64,000 bases of DNA from Chamaea fasciata (taxonomy: Eukaryota; Chordata; Aves; Passeriformes; Sylviidae): positions 89,482,646 through 89,546,645 of the forward strand of contig JARCOQ010000003.1 of the NCBI GenBank assembly GCA_029207755.1, read 5' to 3'. The translations under genes were made by a program, and so were the position numbers. A model generated the notes under the pieces. The model worked only from the letters and a program-made list of their open reading frames with translations, was not told the origin of the DNA and searched no databases. Below, piece after piece: positions 33,751-46,200 of the stretch (positions are counted from its first letter, which is position 1; each line of letters starts with the position of its first letter).

Positions 33751-36259
33751 CAGGATTAAGTGCAGTGTTGCTCTGTGCTAAAGCACTGAATGCTTCTGGG
33801 AAGCAGTGCTTACGCTGGCTTGTCATCCTAGGAGATGGGTAGAAATGCTAAATTACAGGCTGTGGAAGGGCCTGACTGCTCATCCTAAGGTGTTGCTGGC
33901 ATCCTTGGTTCTCCAGGCACCTCTTTCTTTATGGTTACCTTCTATTTTTGTTATTAATATACTTACTGCCTTTGAAGGAGCTTGTTAGCACAGCTATCAG
34001 GATCTCTACTGGCTCAGAGGTGGATCAGCTCATTGTGTGAGTTGTGCCTGCACATGATAACAGTGGGCTGCGGGCCAACAGTTCCCAGGCGCTGCTGCCC
34101 AACCCTGAGGAACACAGAAAGCCTGCTGAGACATTCCCCAAACCCTCTCCTGCAGAGACCGAACCAATCCCCCTGTCCTCACCTCAGCTGCAGCCTGCAG
34201 AGATGGGGTTACTTCAGTAACTTTTATCACTCTGGGCACACTGGTCCCAGGGAACTGTCAGACTGGAGCGAGACATGCACACATGCTGCTGGAGCAGTCT
34301 GTACTGAGCCCTGCCAGCTACACAAGACATTTTGGTCTTTGTGCAACATGCTTCTTTTGCCTCTTCCTTCTGAAAGACATCCATTATCTAGGGGTTTCAT
34401 TCTCCTGGGCAATCCCTTATTTCTTAGATGAAATTTATTTTAATTCTTTAAAATTTCAGAGGAGACTTCATGCTAAATGCTGTCTACAGAAAATTTCATC
34501 TTCAGCCTGTTCAACACAGGTGTCTTTCTCTCTGTGGGGTAAGCAACCCAAATTCAATTTCAATGAAAAAAATTTCTTTTTTTTCTTTTTCCCTTTGCTT
34601 GCTCAGTTTTGTTTTCTTTTGTTCATTTTGTTGCTCACAAGATTGTTACGTTTAGCTGAGAACTTAAAATCTTACTCTTTGCGTCAGCCTCTGGGTGACT
34701 ACAAATATCCTGGGTTAGGTGCAAGACCTGGGTGAATTCTCCACTGCAGTGCTCTCTGCAGCTTCCAAATCTGGGAACACTTTGTGTGAACTTCAGTTAT
34801 TTCTTGAGAACATGGAAGAAACAGCAAAAACAAGAAGAAATTGTAAAACTTGTAACCAAGCCAGTTTCTAAAGTTAGGGTGGGAAGGTATGCAACCATTT
34901 AAAGCCAGGAATCTAACCAGCTCCCAGAATAGTCTGGTATAAACCTGTTGGTAAAGACTTTTGATGTTAATGGAGTGCCTAATGGAGTTATCATGCTTCT
35001 AGGGAGCACAAGAGTCTTTCCTAAGTGTCCACTAACACACCCCCTTGCTAATTCTCTCTGTCTCCTTATTTCTCTCCACTTAGAAATATGACTAAAATGA
35101 ATGAGTCTGTAATTGAGGACAAGACCACAAAGAAAGTAGCAGAGATAATGAAGGCGTCAAGAAGAAAAGAGACACATGGGTGAATGAGAAAACAGAGAAG
35201 CTTAGCAGCTCTGGTGCAAAGCTGCCACAAGTTTGACTGACAGGTGAAAGCAGCTCAAGAGACCTGCCATTTTGATAAGGACAAATGAAGATACTTTAGG
35301 ATTTGAAGTGTAGGTAATTCTTCAAATGTTGCTTTCATTATAGAGCTGAGCTGGTTGAGACAAACATGCAGTCCTGGGGGGATGATGATGCCATATTTTA
35401 TGAGTCAGATTTTGCCCTCAGAAATAGTTTGGTAGACAGTCATAAGCCAAATGTAAAAAGTGTGATTAGATACTGAATTTCATCCCAAAGAGGAAAAAAA
35501 TATAGCAGCTGCAAGTTGTGGATAAAGTTTTGCAAATCCCAATACTCAAGAAAGGTAACTAAAACATCAGTCTGTGAGGATTCTGCCAGAGTCCACTAGA
35601 TAATTAGGCAGAGCAAATAATTAAACATCAGTCTTAAATCACATTATAGTATTTTCCTCTGGTTATGGTGGTGTTTGTTTAATACACTTAAGTTTTTCCT
35701 CACAAACTTAAGAAACTATTACCAGTTTCCACCAGTGCATTTGTTTCAGCATATGCTTTTGTAGTAAGTAATTTTATTTGTAGTGCTTGCTCCTTAGTTT
35801 TTCTATTGGTGTAGATGTTAATAATACATCAAGAAGTAATTTGGTGCTCAAGAAGTAATTCCAGTTTAAAAAAACAGATCAGCAACAGAAATACTCTTGT
35901 TTTATTGAAATAGTTGTACCAGAGCATTGTGTGCTTCACTATGAATCAGCTCAAATTCACTATCAAGTCTGTATAAACTAGTAAGGTATCACCTATTCTT
36001 TCAAGTCTACGCTCATATCTGGACTTGTTTCCTACACAGAGCCATCAGATTCCTGGCTTGGGAGTCTCTTAACACCCTTCCCAACCATTTGGTAATATCC
36101 CAAGTTCTATTTTCCACGGTGAAAGCCTGAAGGGGGAAAAACCCAGTAGCTAAAAACTGCAAGTCCAGCAATGAGATGTAATGTCAGAGGTACTGTATAA
36201 TGAGATGTCCAAAGTGAATATTTTAGTTCTTAAAGTTTTGGTGAAATTTCAGATGTGAT
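33751..36259. other. Intergenic, no gene seen
   Basis: The GC-richer part at 34,000-34,400 has open frames on both strands (33,982-34,431 plus) without recognisable domains. Very weak retroelement-like readings near 33,830-33,910 (PRRWVEML, then ASLVL) could continue the element upstream. I do not rely on them. Confidence 0.45.
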
Positions 36260-36610
36260 TCTGTGGATGCTTCACTCTCAGAAAAGATGTGGACCAGAGC
36301 TGGACAGAGTTCAGAAACAAAGAAACAGAAAGATAGAGGTTTAAAAAATCATGTCCTATGAGTTGAAGGCAGTGGTGATGTTTAGTCTAGAGAAAAGAAG
36401 ACTGAGGAGAGGCGTGATAACATTGTTTGTTAAAATATTTCAAATGATACTCCAAGGAGGAAGAGAATAGATTATATTCCAGGGGGAAAAAAGGACAAAA
36501 AGCAATGTTCTTAAATGGCGGTAAAGGAGACTTCTGTTAAATTTTAGAGGAACATAAGCTGTTTTAATATTAAAGATAGTCAAGGAATGGAGGATCTTGA
36601 CAGTAGATGT
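36260..36610 (+). mobile_element. CR1 LINE fragment, sense, old
   Basis: GATGTTTAGTCTAGAGAAAA followed by GAAGACTGAGGAGAGGCGTG matches the CR1 ORF2 segment encoding LFSLEKRRLRGDLI. The flanking parts (TGGACAGAGTTCAG before, GGACAAAAAGCAATG after) also follow CR1 order. It is highly diverged and lacks the 3' terminus. Borders are approximate. Confidence 0.65.
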
Positions 36611-37649
36611 GAGAGGAGATGGGAGCCCATTATTAGGATTCTGTAATAAATGACTATACCTACATTCTGCTGCGAAAATATCCAAAGTATGCCTCAAAAG
36701 ATTTAGCTCCATTTTTAGCGGCTGTGGTGAGCTGCATAGCCTCTTAAGGATAATCGAGGGTGACCATTCTTCCACCATGACATGAACAGAACTGATGAGA
36801 ATAAGGCAGAAGCTGTTGCTCATCCCATGTAGGTCACTCAGGGCATTACACCTGGGTTTTGATAATGCAGAAGAGGGGCTCTAGGGCTTTGAAAAGAAGG
36901 GATCTGAAGGCAGGTGTGGGCTTCAGGTAGGTGCCAGATCTGTGTGTGCTACTGCTTAGATTCTGCTGTTCAATATAAAAATGACTTTGCCTTGAATCTT
37001 TCAGGGTGGATTCTGCACCTAAACTTTTGTCTTTTTTTCTGTTCTCCAACTGTTCTGTGTGCTAATGCCAGGGCACCCGACTCCCATGAACTGGAGAACC
37101 CTCTTCTGTTTATGTATATTTGCCTCCTTCCCTTTCAGCTTTCACTGACACCCTCTGGGCATCAAAGACTGCTTGGGCCAAGTCCATTCCTTTCCAGGAT
37201 CCAGTTCTTCTAACCAGCATATCATGCCAGGGATGTCTCTTTTGAAGCAAGACACTTTCAGAACTTGATGTAGTTTTTCTGCTTAAGGTCTGTTTATAGT
37301 CTGGACAGTCCTTATGCCCCGTTGTTCCCAGAATTGCTCTTTGTAAACTGTCACTTTTTGCCTTCCTTAAGAATTATCCTTGGAAATCCATATGCGTGGG
37401 ATGGCAGCCAGAGGTTGGTGGAACTGATTTAAGATGTGAGCTTATCTGCCTCATTAAATAACCAGAAGAAGCTGGCTGCAACTTTCCTTTAAAAAGCTCA
37501 GTCATACCAACAGCAGAAGATTAGGGTATAAATAATCCATTTGGCAGAGTTAATACAAAAATACCTCTCTGTTGCTCAGCACTTGTTTTTCATCCATTTT
37601 CTTAGTTACACTGCCTCAGTGCCTCTGGCACCCAGTATGCAGTTTCTAT
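36611..37649. other. Intergenic upstream of GC-rich block
   Basis: No gene recognised. A TATAAATA at 37527-37534 stands a little over 100 nt before the GC-rich block and is the best TATA-like site near it. Confidence 0.5.
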
Positions 37650-38460
37650 TTTGGGCAGCTCCCCGAGTGACGGCTCTCAGGGACCACGGGGCTTTCTTTT
37701 AAAAGTGGAGTTTTCCCGGGCATGCCGGTGGCATGGTGAGGAGGTGGAGACCCCGCTCACCAGCTGTACTTTGAAACCACATCTCTTCAAAGCATCTCTA
37801 AGCAGACAAGTCCATTTGCAGATCCCCATCTCTCCTCGTTCCCCGGGAGTGCCTTTGGCTGCCGGGGGCCCTCAATCACCCCTCGGGCGCTGTGCGCTCC
37901 CGGCAGTTTTGTTGCCTAAGCCTCGGGGATCAGTGCAACCTTCGGGAATGAAGCTTTGCCTCTTTTCCTCCCCCCAGCCCGCGTTCCCGGAGCTACCCCG
38001 GCCATCTGGCCGCGTGACTCATGGCTTTTAGACCCAATGAGGGGCCGAGACAAAGGAGCCATTCTTCAGCTCAGACTGCCAGCCGCTACAAAAGCTGTGA
38101 GATAGCATCTCTTTCTCCCTCCTGGAGACCCAGGCCCTCATTCGGCGCATGAGCCCCTGCAGAGCTGGCATTGTGTCCTGCTGCTCCGCTGCTGCCCTTC
38201 TTCGGCACCTCCGGCTTCTCGGTTTCCTGTGCATGCCCAGGTTGTTTGTCCCAGCTGCGAGGTGTCCCCTCCCAGCCATCGTGCGCTCCCTCGCTCGGCA
38301 AGATGCTTGTCTGTTCCCAGCTGCAACTTTGCCACCGCTGCTTGTGACTCGGGAAACAGAGCCCAGGGCAGTGAGGTGCTGCTGAAACAGGGCAGGAGCC
38401 CTGGCTGCCTCCTCACTGTCCTTGGCCCTGCTGCACCCGCGTTGCCAGCCAGGAAAACTC
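37650..38460. promoter_or_regulatory. GC/CpG-rich block, possible promoter or enhancer
   Basis: The block is clearly richer in G, C and CpG than the AT-rich surroundings, with many CCGG, CGCG and GCGC steps. It contains a perfect AP-1 site TGACTCA at 38015-38021. No conserved open frame or splice pattern marks it as coding. It could be an upstream promoter of the next gene (COL21A1 by mammalian gene order), of a noncoding RNA, or an enhancer. Function is inferred from composition only. Confidence 0.4.
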
Positions 38461-41400
38461 TTATTGTTCTGAACAGAACACGCTACATTGCCTAAGCATC
38501 CATCAAATGCAAGAAGTGTCTTACTTCTGCCTATTTACTGCTTGATTCTGGACTCTCCATGTACTGTTTATTAAAATATAATTGTACCTAGTGTATTTTT
38601 TTTTTCCAGTGGGTTAAATCTCACTGCACCACCCTTGTGCTATGTTTGAGAATAATTCTTGTTTTGTTTTCCACAACCCCAGTTACAAGGATAGTTGTAA
38701 GTGGAAGACTCTTAGCAAAAATTCTGTGTTTGTGCCTGGAAAATCCGGGTAGAAATACAGGTAAGCTTGTGGTGTCAGGGCTATCATATATCAAGCCCAA
38801 TGTATTTAGACTTTGCTTCATGCCTTTTGGGCTGATCAGAACACTGTGCTCCCAAGGTGAACTTTAAATCACAGTCGGCTTGCTGTATTCCAGGTCAGAG
38901 CTGTTGCTTCAAGTGAGCTGCCTGCTATCCTGTCAAAAACACTCAGCTAAAAGGAGAGACAAAAGAGGAAAGTAATGAGTCAGTTGTAGATGTGGGGGGA
39001 AGGTCCTGGTAGAAGAGTAAAAGACATAATCTCTTTTGCTCATATTTTTGCATGATGTGGAGGTAATCTAGCAGTTTAAGGCAGGGAAGACACAAGGGGA
39101 ACCAGGCCAGGCATAGCCAAGACAAGTGACACCTCACTATGTAGTGCCAGGCTTCCAACTGCGAAGAAACTGTGTTGATTCTCATCCCAATGGTATAAAT
39201 GTATGCTTTGTCAAGGCTGAAAGGAAGCTCCTGATCCTTTGCTGGCACTTATTGCTATAAAAGCATCATAATTAAGCAGGCAGAGACCAGTGGAAGCTAA
39301 GTGGAACCTCACAGCAAAAGCACTAGGGAATACACTGTGACCAGAACAGGGCGACACCCCCAGGCCCGATGGGAAGCCAGCAAAATCTGGAAAGACTCTA
39401 ACCTCAGTGTTTGCATGGGTGTCTCTGACAACCTTGGCGGGACAGCCCAGTCCCAGAGAGCCGGGTGGGTGAGATGTTTTTTAGCAGCTGTGAACCTGGT
39501 TATTGTGTGCGCTGGGCCACTCCTTCTCTTTGCTATTGTTTTGCTTTTCCGGCTTTGTTCCTTTTAACTTTTCCATCTGATCAGGCCCCATAGCAACTAA
39601 TACTACTGTAAACAACCACTTAAGACAGCTCCATATGCTTTAGAAATAATATTCATGTTTTCCAGTTGAGAAACAACTGCATTGAATGAACCTGTCCAGG
39701 CTCTTTAGCAGGCCCTGGTGACCTTACAACACAGCACTGGGACAGTTACTCAGTCAATCCCTGCATTCTGTAGAGTAGAGCGCTTCTCTTTTACAAGATT
39801 TCCACTCTGGTGCCAGCACTTGCTCTGTGAGCATTGTGTTATCTGTAATTACATTCACTACAGTGTGTGCCAGTAAAAATAATTTCCAGAGTCAGGTGTG
39901 AGCATGAAGTATAATTTAGGTGTATGTACAGGTACTTTGTGCATTGTAACTACTCAAGATGCATTATATACACTGATGTCCTGTGTGGATAAGTATTTCT
40001 TATGGATAGTTCATTCAGCTCCATGAGGAAGTAGAATCTTCATTCTACTTTAGGAGTTTTTAGATTTAGGAATAATGCTCCATAAAATTCTCTGTGTGTG
40101 TCCTGTCAGTGAATTGCCCTTCCCTGACTGAAATTGCACCTCTCTCTAATAGATCTCCTGTCTCTTTTGCATTTTCACTCAGCTACCAAGAAATTTATCT
40201 AATCTAAAGCATCAGCTGCAAATAGACTGTTGCTGGTTGCAGGACAATCCTGCAGGATAGCCCTGCTATCTTCCATCCCCCAACCACAGTCCTGTCTCTT
40301 TGCTGTTCAGCAGTTCTGTGGCATGACCATTTTCTTCACTTTCACTGTATGCAGCTGAGTATTTACAGCACAATCAGCTGCCAATATCTTAGTGAAAAAC
40401 ACAGCCAAGCCTTTTCTGTTTCTGAGGATTTCTACTTTTGCTCAGGCTACTCGGTCCTGAATTCCCAGGGACATAATCAGGAATAATTTCATTGTGTTTT
40501 CCTTACAGCCTGTTTAATGGTGTCAGAGGGGTTCTCCAGTGCACTCATTATATTATCTAGGTGCTCACTGATATATACCTTCATCCAGCTCATAGCTCTT
40601 TGCTTAATTTACAATTTAAACCACTGAATTTTGCCAGTATTTGCCAGGGAAAATCCCCTGCAAGGTTCAGATTTCTGTCCATAATGTATGCATTGTTCCC
40701 AGCCTATGCTCCTCAGTATTTCAGCCCCAGCTCGTGAACTGACTTCTTAAAACCAGCACCAGAAGAACAACAGTTGTGACCCTTGGGACATGGGCATCTG
40801 TTCTGCTCTCCTGCCAGGGCGAGCTCCACTGCTGGAGCTGCTCTGTGGCACAGGTATTGCCAGCTCACTATAAAGTGTGAGCAGATGCTGGAGGCAAATG
40901 CAGCTGCCTCTGTACCCTTGCTGACTCCCAACTATTTTGTGGTTGCTCTTTGTTCTACCTTCTGCCTTGTTGTCATTATAAAAATCAGTAGGAGAGCTCA
41001 TTTCCAGGAGGATACTCCAACCATATTATGAAGAGAGTGAGTTTTTTGCAAGCTGTAAAACCCATGTGCACTCTTTAACTAAAGATCTTTTACAGCTCTT
41101 GTGATTTAGACCAGACTTTTAGACAAGATGTGTTTTATTCTCAGCAGTCTTTCTGCAGTCAGTCTGTCCTTACAAGGAAGGTTATTATCAGTAGCTTTCA
41201 ATGAAAAATCAATGTAAACTAGATGTATCTGCTATTTAAATTATACTAAAGAGAACTGCACAAAATCCATTAAGAGATTCATTAAAATATTTTCCGTTTT
41301 TAATTTGGCTTCCAGCTTAGAACAGCCTTCAAACTATTCCATTAGTGCCGCTGACTCCCCTTTCTTTTAAGCTAAAAGCTGAGATAACGTGTGCTCAGAA

Positions 41401-43222
41401 CAAATGAATGATGCAAGATGATCAGTATGCTAGTACAGCTGTGCTGGAGATTTGCAATTGCATTTAAACCATTGGTAAATTTACACAAGCGTTTCAGAGA
41501 GTGGACTAACTGGCTTCGAGGCAAAGCACAGTACCCTCCTCCTCTTGATAAAGATGGCATTAGTACTGGGAAGACTGGGACTACCACAGAATTATTTATA
41601 CAGCAAGCACTGTTTGTTTTAAGGCACGATCTCTGATGTGAAAGTAGTCTCAGAGATTCTAAAAACTTATTTCTAATGACTACAATAAACAAGTAACTAA
41701 GGTCTTGTAAACCAAACGAAGAAGTAAGGAACCCTTCCAATGTTTTATGAAGTCATTTGTTGAGACAACTCAGTGATGAGGACATTAAAGGAGGAATATT
41801 TAGTAAATATTTTGCTGCCCTCCACTGGAAAAACAGCAGCATATCCCCAGCCAGTACAGTGCCATGGGAGCTTTCTACTTCAGATGCAATTGAGGTTATG
41901 TGCCCTATCTCCAGTAAGCATTACAGGGCTTTGATTTTTGAAGCTAAAATCGGATGGTTTTGATTTTAAACTGAACAATATTAAAGATCTGTCTGATAGA
42001 ACCATCTGCTACCTGTGAAGGTGTGGACCAGAAATTGTTGCACATTCAGGCTATAGAGGGATTTACTCTTTCTACCCTAATCAGCAGAGCAATACAGGAT
42101 TGCGGGTTTGTGAATAGGTACCTGGAAATAGGAATGATTTACTTCTTTCCATATTCCTGAAATATTTTCATCTATGAATATGAGGTATCTGCAGGCATCT
42201 ATGCCTGTGGATGGATTTTGTGCTTAGTCATTGTATATAATTTCTGTGGTTTATAGCAATGATGTCATATTCACCTTGCCCATTAATTCATTAACAACTT
42301 TGTATCTGCTGCAGGCCTTGGCTGAGGACTAACATCAGTATTGTATCTAGAAACATTTTTTATTAAAATATTTTCTAGTTTGAATAATGGTTTAGATAAT
42401 AGCCTGAAAGAATCGCTTTATCAAATTTTGAAGGACAAAACACTCTCATGAAATAGAGAAAGGATAGCTTAGAAGGGAAAGGGGTTTGCAAAAAAACCAA
42501 AGAAGTGACAGACCTGCTTGGACAGGGGTCAGAATTTGTTGCTAAGAAGGCTGGAAGAAATAATCACTGTGTACCTACAGTTGGGAAATTCGCTGTGTAA
42601 GGGACACTTTAATGACCATAGGCTTGATACATGATGTGGCAGAATACCTCCTTTGGAGCTCATTAGGTTTCCATTTGTGTATTGCAGAGCATATATTGAG
42701 CTGACCCACTCTGGCAAGGGACAATTGTTGGTTTTGACTATGAATATTTTCAGCACTGATTTTGTTCTGACATTTTCATATGAAACAGAGGAAGTGGAAA
42801 CAAGAACAGGAAACATTAATCTGTTTGTTTTCGGTCCAAGAAATTAGCGTGATTCATATCAGAAAATAAAAGTGAACCACATTATAATCAAACCCCGAAA
42901 AGCCTGAAACCTGGTGGTAGCTGTTTGTATGAGGATGGCCATGTTGGGTTTTTTTTTTTTAACGTCCATGTAATTTGCAGTTGCTGTCTCAGTATTATAA
43001 TTGAAAGTATTATAACAGTACAGATTTTAGCTCCAGTCTTAGTTTGAAGGCTACTTAATAGCTACTATGCTAGATTAATTTTACCCTAGTTGATAATCAT
43101 GCTGCTACTCTCCTGGTTCAAGTTTTATCCTGCTGTTTCTCCAAATGTCAAAGACCTTATCTGTTGTTGGTTTTTTGTTTGTTTGGTTTTTTTGTTTTTT
43201 GTTTGTTTTGTTGGAGTTTTTT

Positions 43223-43260
<38 letters not shown>

Positions 43261-46200
43261 TATTTGGGATGTTGCTTTTCTGTATTGCAGAAGTTCTACC
43301 TGTCGCAGTGTATCCATACCACCTGGCTGTTCTTTGTGACCGCCACTAACACACAGCATTTGGTTAACTGTGTAAAAGGAATTCTTGCATTTGATTGCTC
43401 TCCCTTTTCTTCATAACAACAGGTGATTTTATTCAGCATATGGAATTTTCTTCAACAAAAAAGAACAACTGTTTAAACTCCAGTTCATATAAGATGTTTT
43501 TTAATGTTGTATTATAGAAATATTAAAAGCAAGTTTTTTTCCCCAAGGTATGAAGTACAAAATGTTCAGGCTGTCTTTTAAGGTAAATATACACAGACTT
43601 TAGCAAAAATGGATTTTTAATAATTATGAGATTTGCTTTGACATGAGTAATTTTGATCTTTACCTTCTAAAAATAAAGAGGAAAACTCCTCCTGGCTGGT
43701 TCTTATGGTGAAAATGACAAGAAATAAATCTGTTTAATATAATCCCTTCCTATGTAGAAAAATGTTATCCATGTCTGGATAACTAAATTCAGGAAAGAGG
43801 AAAGAGAAAATAATCAAAACCACGTGAAAATAATAAGGCAGCTACAATAATCACCTAGTGAAAGTCTAGAGCAAGAAAAAAGAGCAGAAAGCTGACTTTT
43901 TAGAGCAAACTTTCACAGTAAACTCTAAGTGTTACATTCAACACCTAAATTCACTTCTCAGCAAAATAGGGTAAAATTATACTACTTCCTGAAGGTTTTT
44001 AATACATGTTGGTTGAAATTCTATTATTTTTCCGACAAACATGAGGAGGTAATATATTAATGTTCTACCTATGGAAGATGGTACCTGCTGCTTTCTTATT
44101 GTAGAGGATTCTTCAATCTAAATTTCAAAAGAACTATAGTGTATATTTCTATGATTTCATATATTTACATGTGCAGCATTTTTAAATCCTTTGTTCTGTG
44201 TAGACGTAGAGTATGTTTAGACATTGATTCAGAGCACATTAAATAAGGTTATCAACTCTTTTGTGATGTTCAGACATAAGTTTTTTTGTATAAAAATCAC
44301 TTCAAGGCTAATGCTTAAGCAGTTGTTTGTACTGGACTATCACTAATAGTGATTAGAATCAACAGAAAATGTCTGAATGATAGATACATATATCCATCAT
44401 TCATACAGTGCAATTTCAGGTTATTTAGTTCTACTGGTGATACTCTTCAGTATTTCATTATGCCTGCATTTAATCAATGCTGCAAGTGTGAAAACATAAA
44501 AATGGTCTGTCTTATTCTTTTCTCCTCGTATCTGAAACTTCTCATTTGGAATCAGTTGAAAATACTATTTTTGTTATAATATACATGCTATGATGAAGAA
44601 AAATGGAGAAGTAACCATGCTTTTTCTTCATAGTTTTTTCCGTGATATTTTAGAATTGAAATAGTCCAAAAAAGTCTGTTAATAATACTAAAATACAACA
44701 TGTTTTGTGGGTTTGTTTTCTTTCTTTTCCTGAGAGAAATGAACTTAAGTCATCATTTAAAGAAGTCTTAATTTAAAGAATTAAAAATTATCTCTTTTAT
44801 TTTAGCATAACCTTCCTTTTTTTTCAATATACACTTGCATTTATGTGTATTATATATTTATATGCATTTATTTCCTTTGTCTATACGCAGAATTAAAAGA
44901 CGTCCTGAACTGTACCTTCATTTAGGATACAATTTAACATTAAGTTTAAAATGGTTTACTTTCCCATGAAAATGAATAGAAAACATCCAAATATCATGCT
45001 ATTTTATAAAGTAACCCACCAAATTTGTTTCCAAATCAATGAGTGGGCCTTTCAGTGTATTCTGAAATCATGGATCTCCTTTAGTTGGTACAACACGTTG
45101 CATATCAGTACAAAAACACTGGTGCTGAGCTCTGTGCATGGCTTCAAGATTTCCCCAGCCGATCCAGTGCTGCCATAGTCCATGGTCTGCAGGGAGACAC
45201 TGCAGCTATGCTTACACAACTGAAGCCCACACATAAATTAAGTGGATGCAATTGTGTTTCATGCAGCTGGATAAGAAACACATTTCCTGACAAAACACTC
45301 CCCTTTTATGTCTAATTACCTATGGAATAAGCAACTCTGAACAGCAGATATTTTTTTCCCAGGGCAAGAAGTCATTGTTAGAGCTGGGGAAGGAAGTGTC
45401 TCATACCTTCCGACTAGTCTCTTGGTTTGAAAGTGCATTTACTGTAGAATGCACCAGGTAGCCAGAAGAAGGAAATTAATAAAAATTACATTGAGCTTTC
45501 TTAAGGGAGATATCAAGTAATCATTGTATGGACAGATTCAGATGTGGGGAGCTGGGACTGTTCTCCCGTCCAAACCATCCTAAACCTCTGCTTTTAGCAG
45601 GCAATGAGGAAGCAGGTCCATAATTTTGTCTTTGTTTGACTTCCTCTGAGGCAGTCAACAAGCCCTTGGGAATCACCAGTGCCAGAGCTGTGCATGCCCT
45701 TGGCCGTCACACATTCTTGGAAAGAAGAGCAGCATCTTCATTCCTTTGAGTTGCAAAACCTGACAGGTTTAATATATAGTCCAGTAAATAACCAAACCAG
45801 GTACATTTTCTATTGGCAGCACTCACAAATGTTTCTTGATAAATAGCTGCTTCTAAATAACAATTCCACCCCCAAAGTCAAACAGATGGGCAGAAAACTC
45901 TACCATGGACAAGTTTGTAAGGATCCACCCGAAACAAATGTAAAAACAAGAAAAAAAAATTCCAGACTGCAATGTTCAAACTTCTTCAGGGATTCTGATT
46001 GTCTGGGGCAAATGAGATAGGTACAGTTAAAAAATTCAGCTCATGAAATGTAGCCCACTACAGAAATCCTGACGCAAATCACAGGAAAAGCTCTGTGTAA
46101 GTTATAAATAAAGCTCTCTGTGATCCATTTTAGGAGACAAGACACTACTAAACAAACAGATCATTGTGTTAACTGCAATCAATACACATAAAAGCACCTT

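Noticed and set aside
33982..34431. 149-codon plus-strand frame; a reading YWLRGGSAHCVSCA near 33,999 faintly resembles a retroviral integrase zinc region
   Set aside because: It stands too close to the RT-linker-like motif for a full pol, lacks the upstream histidines, and the remainder does not follow integrase order.
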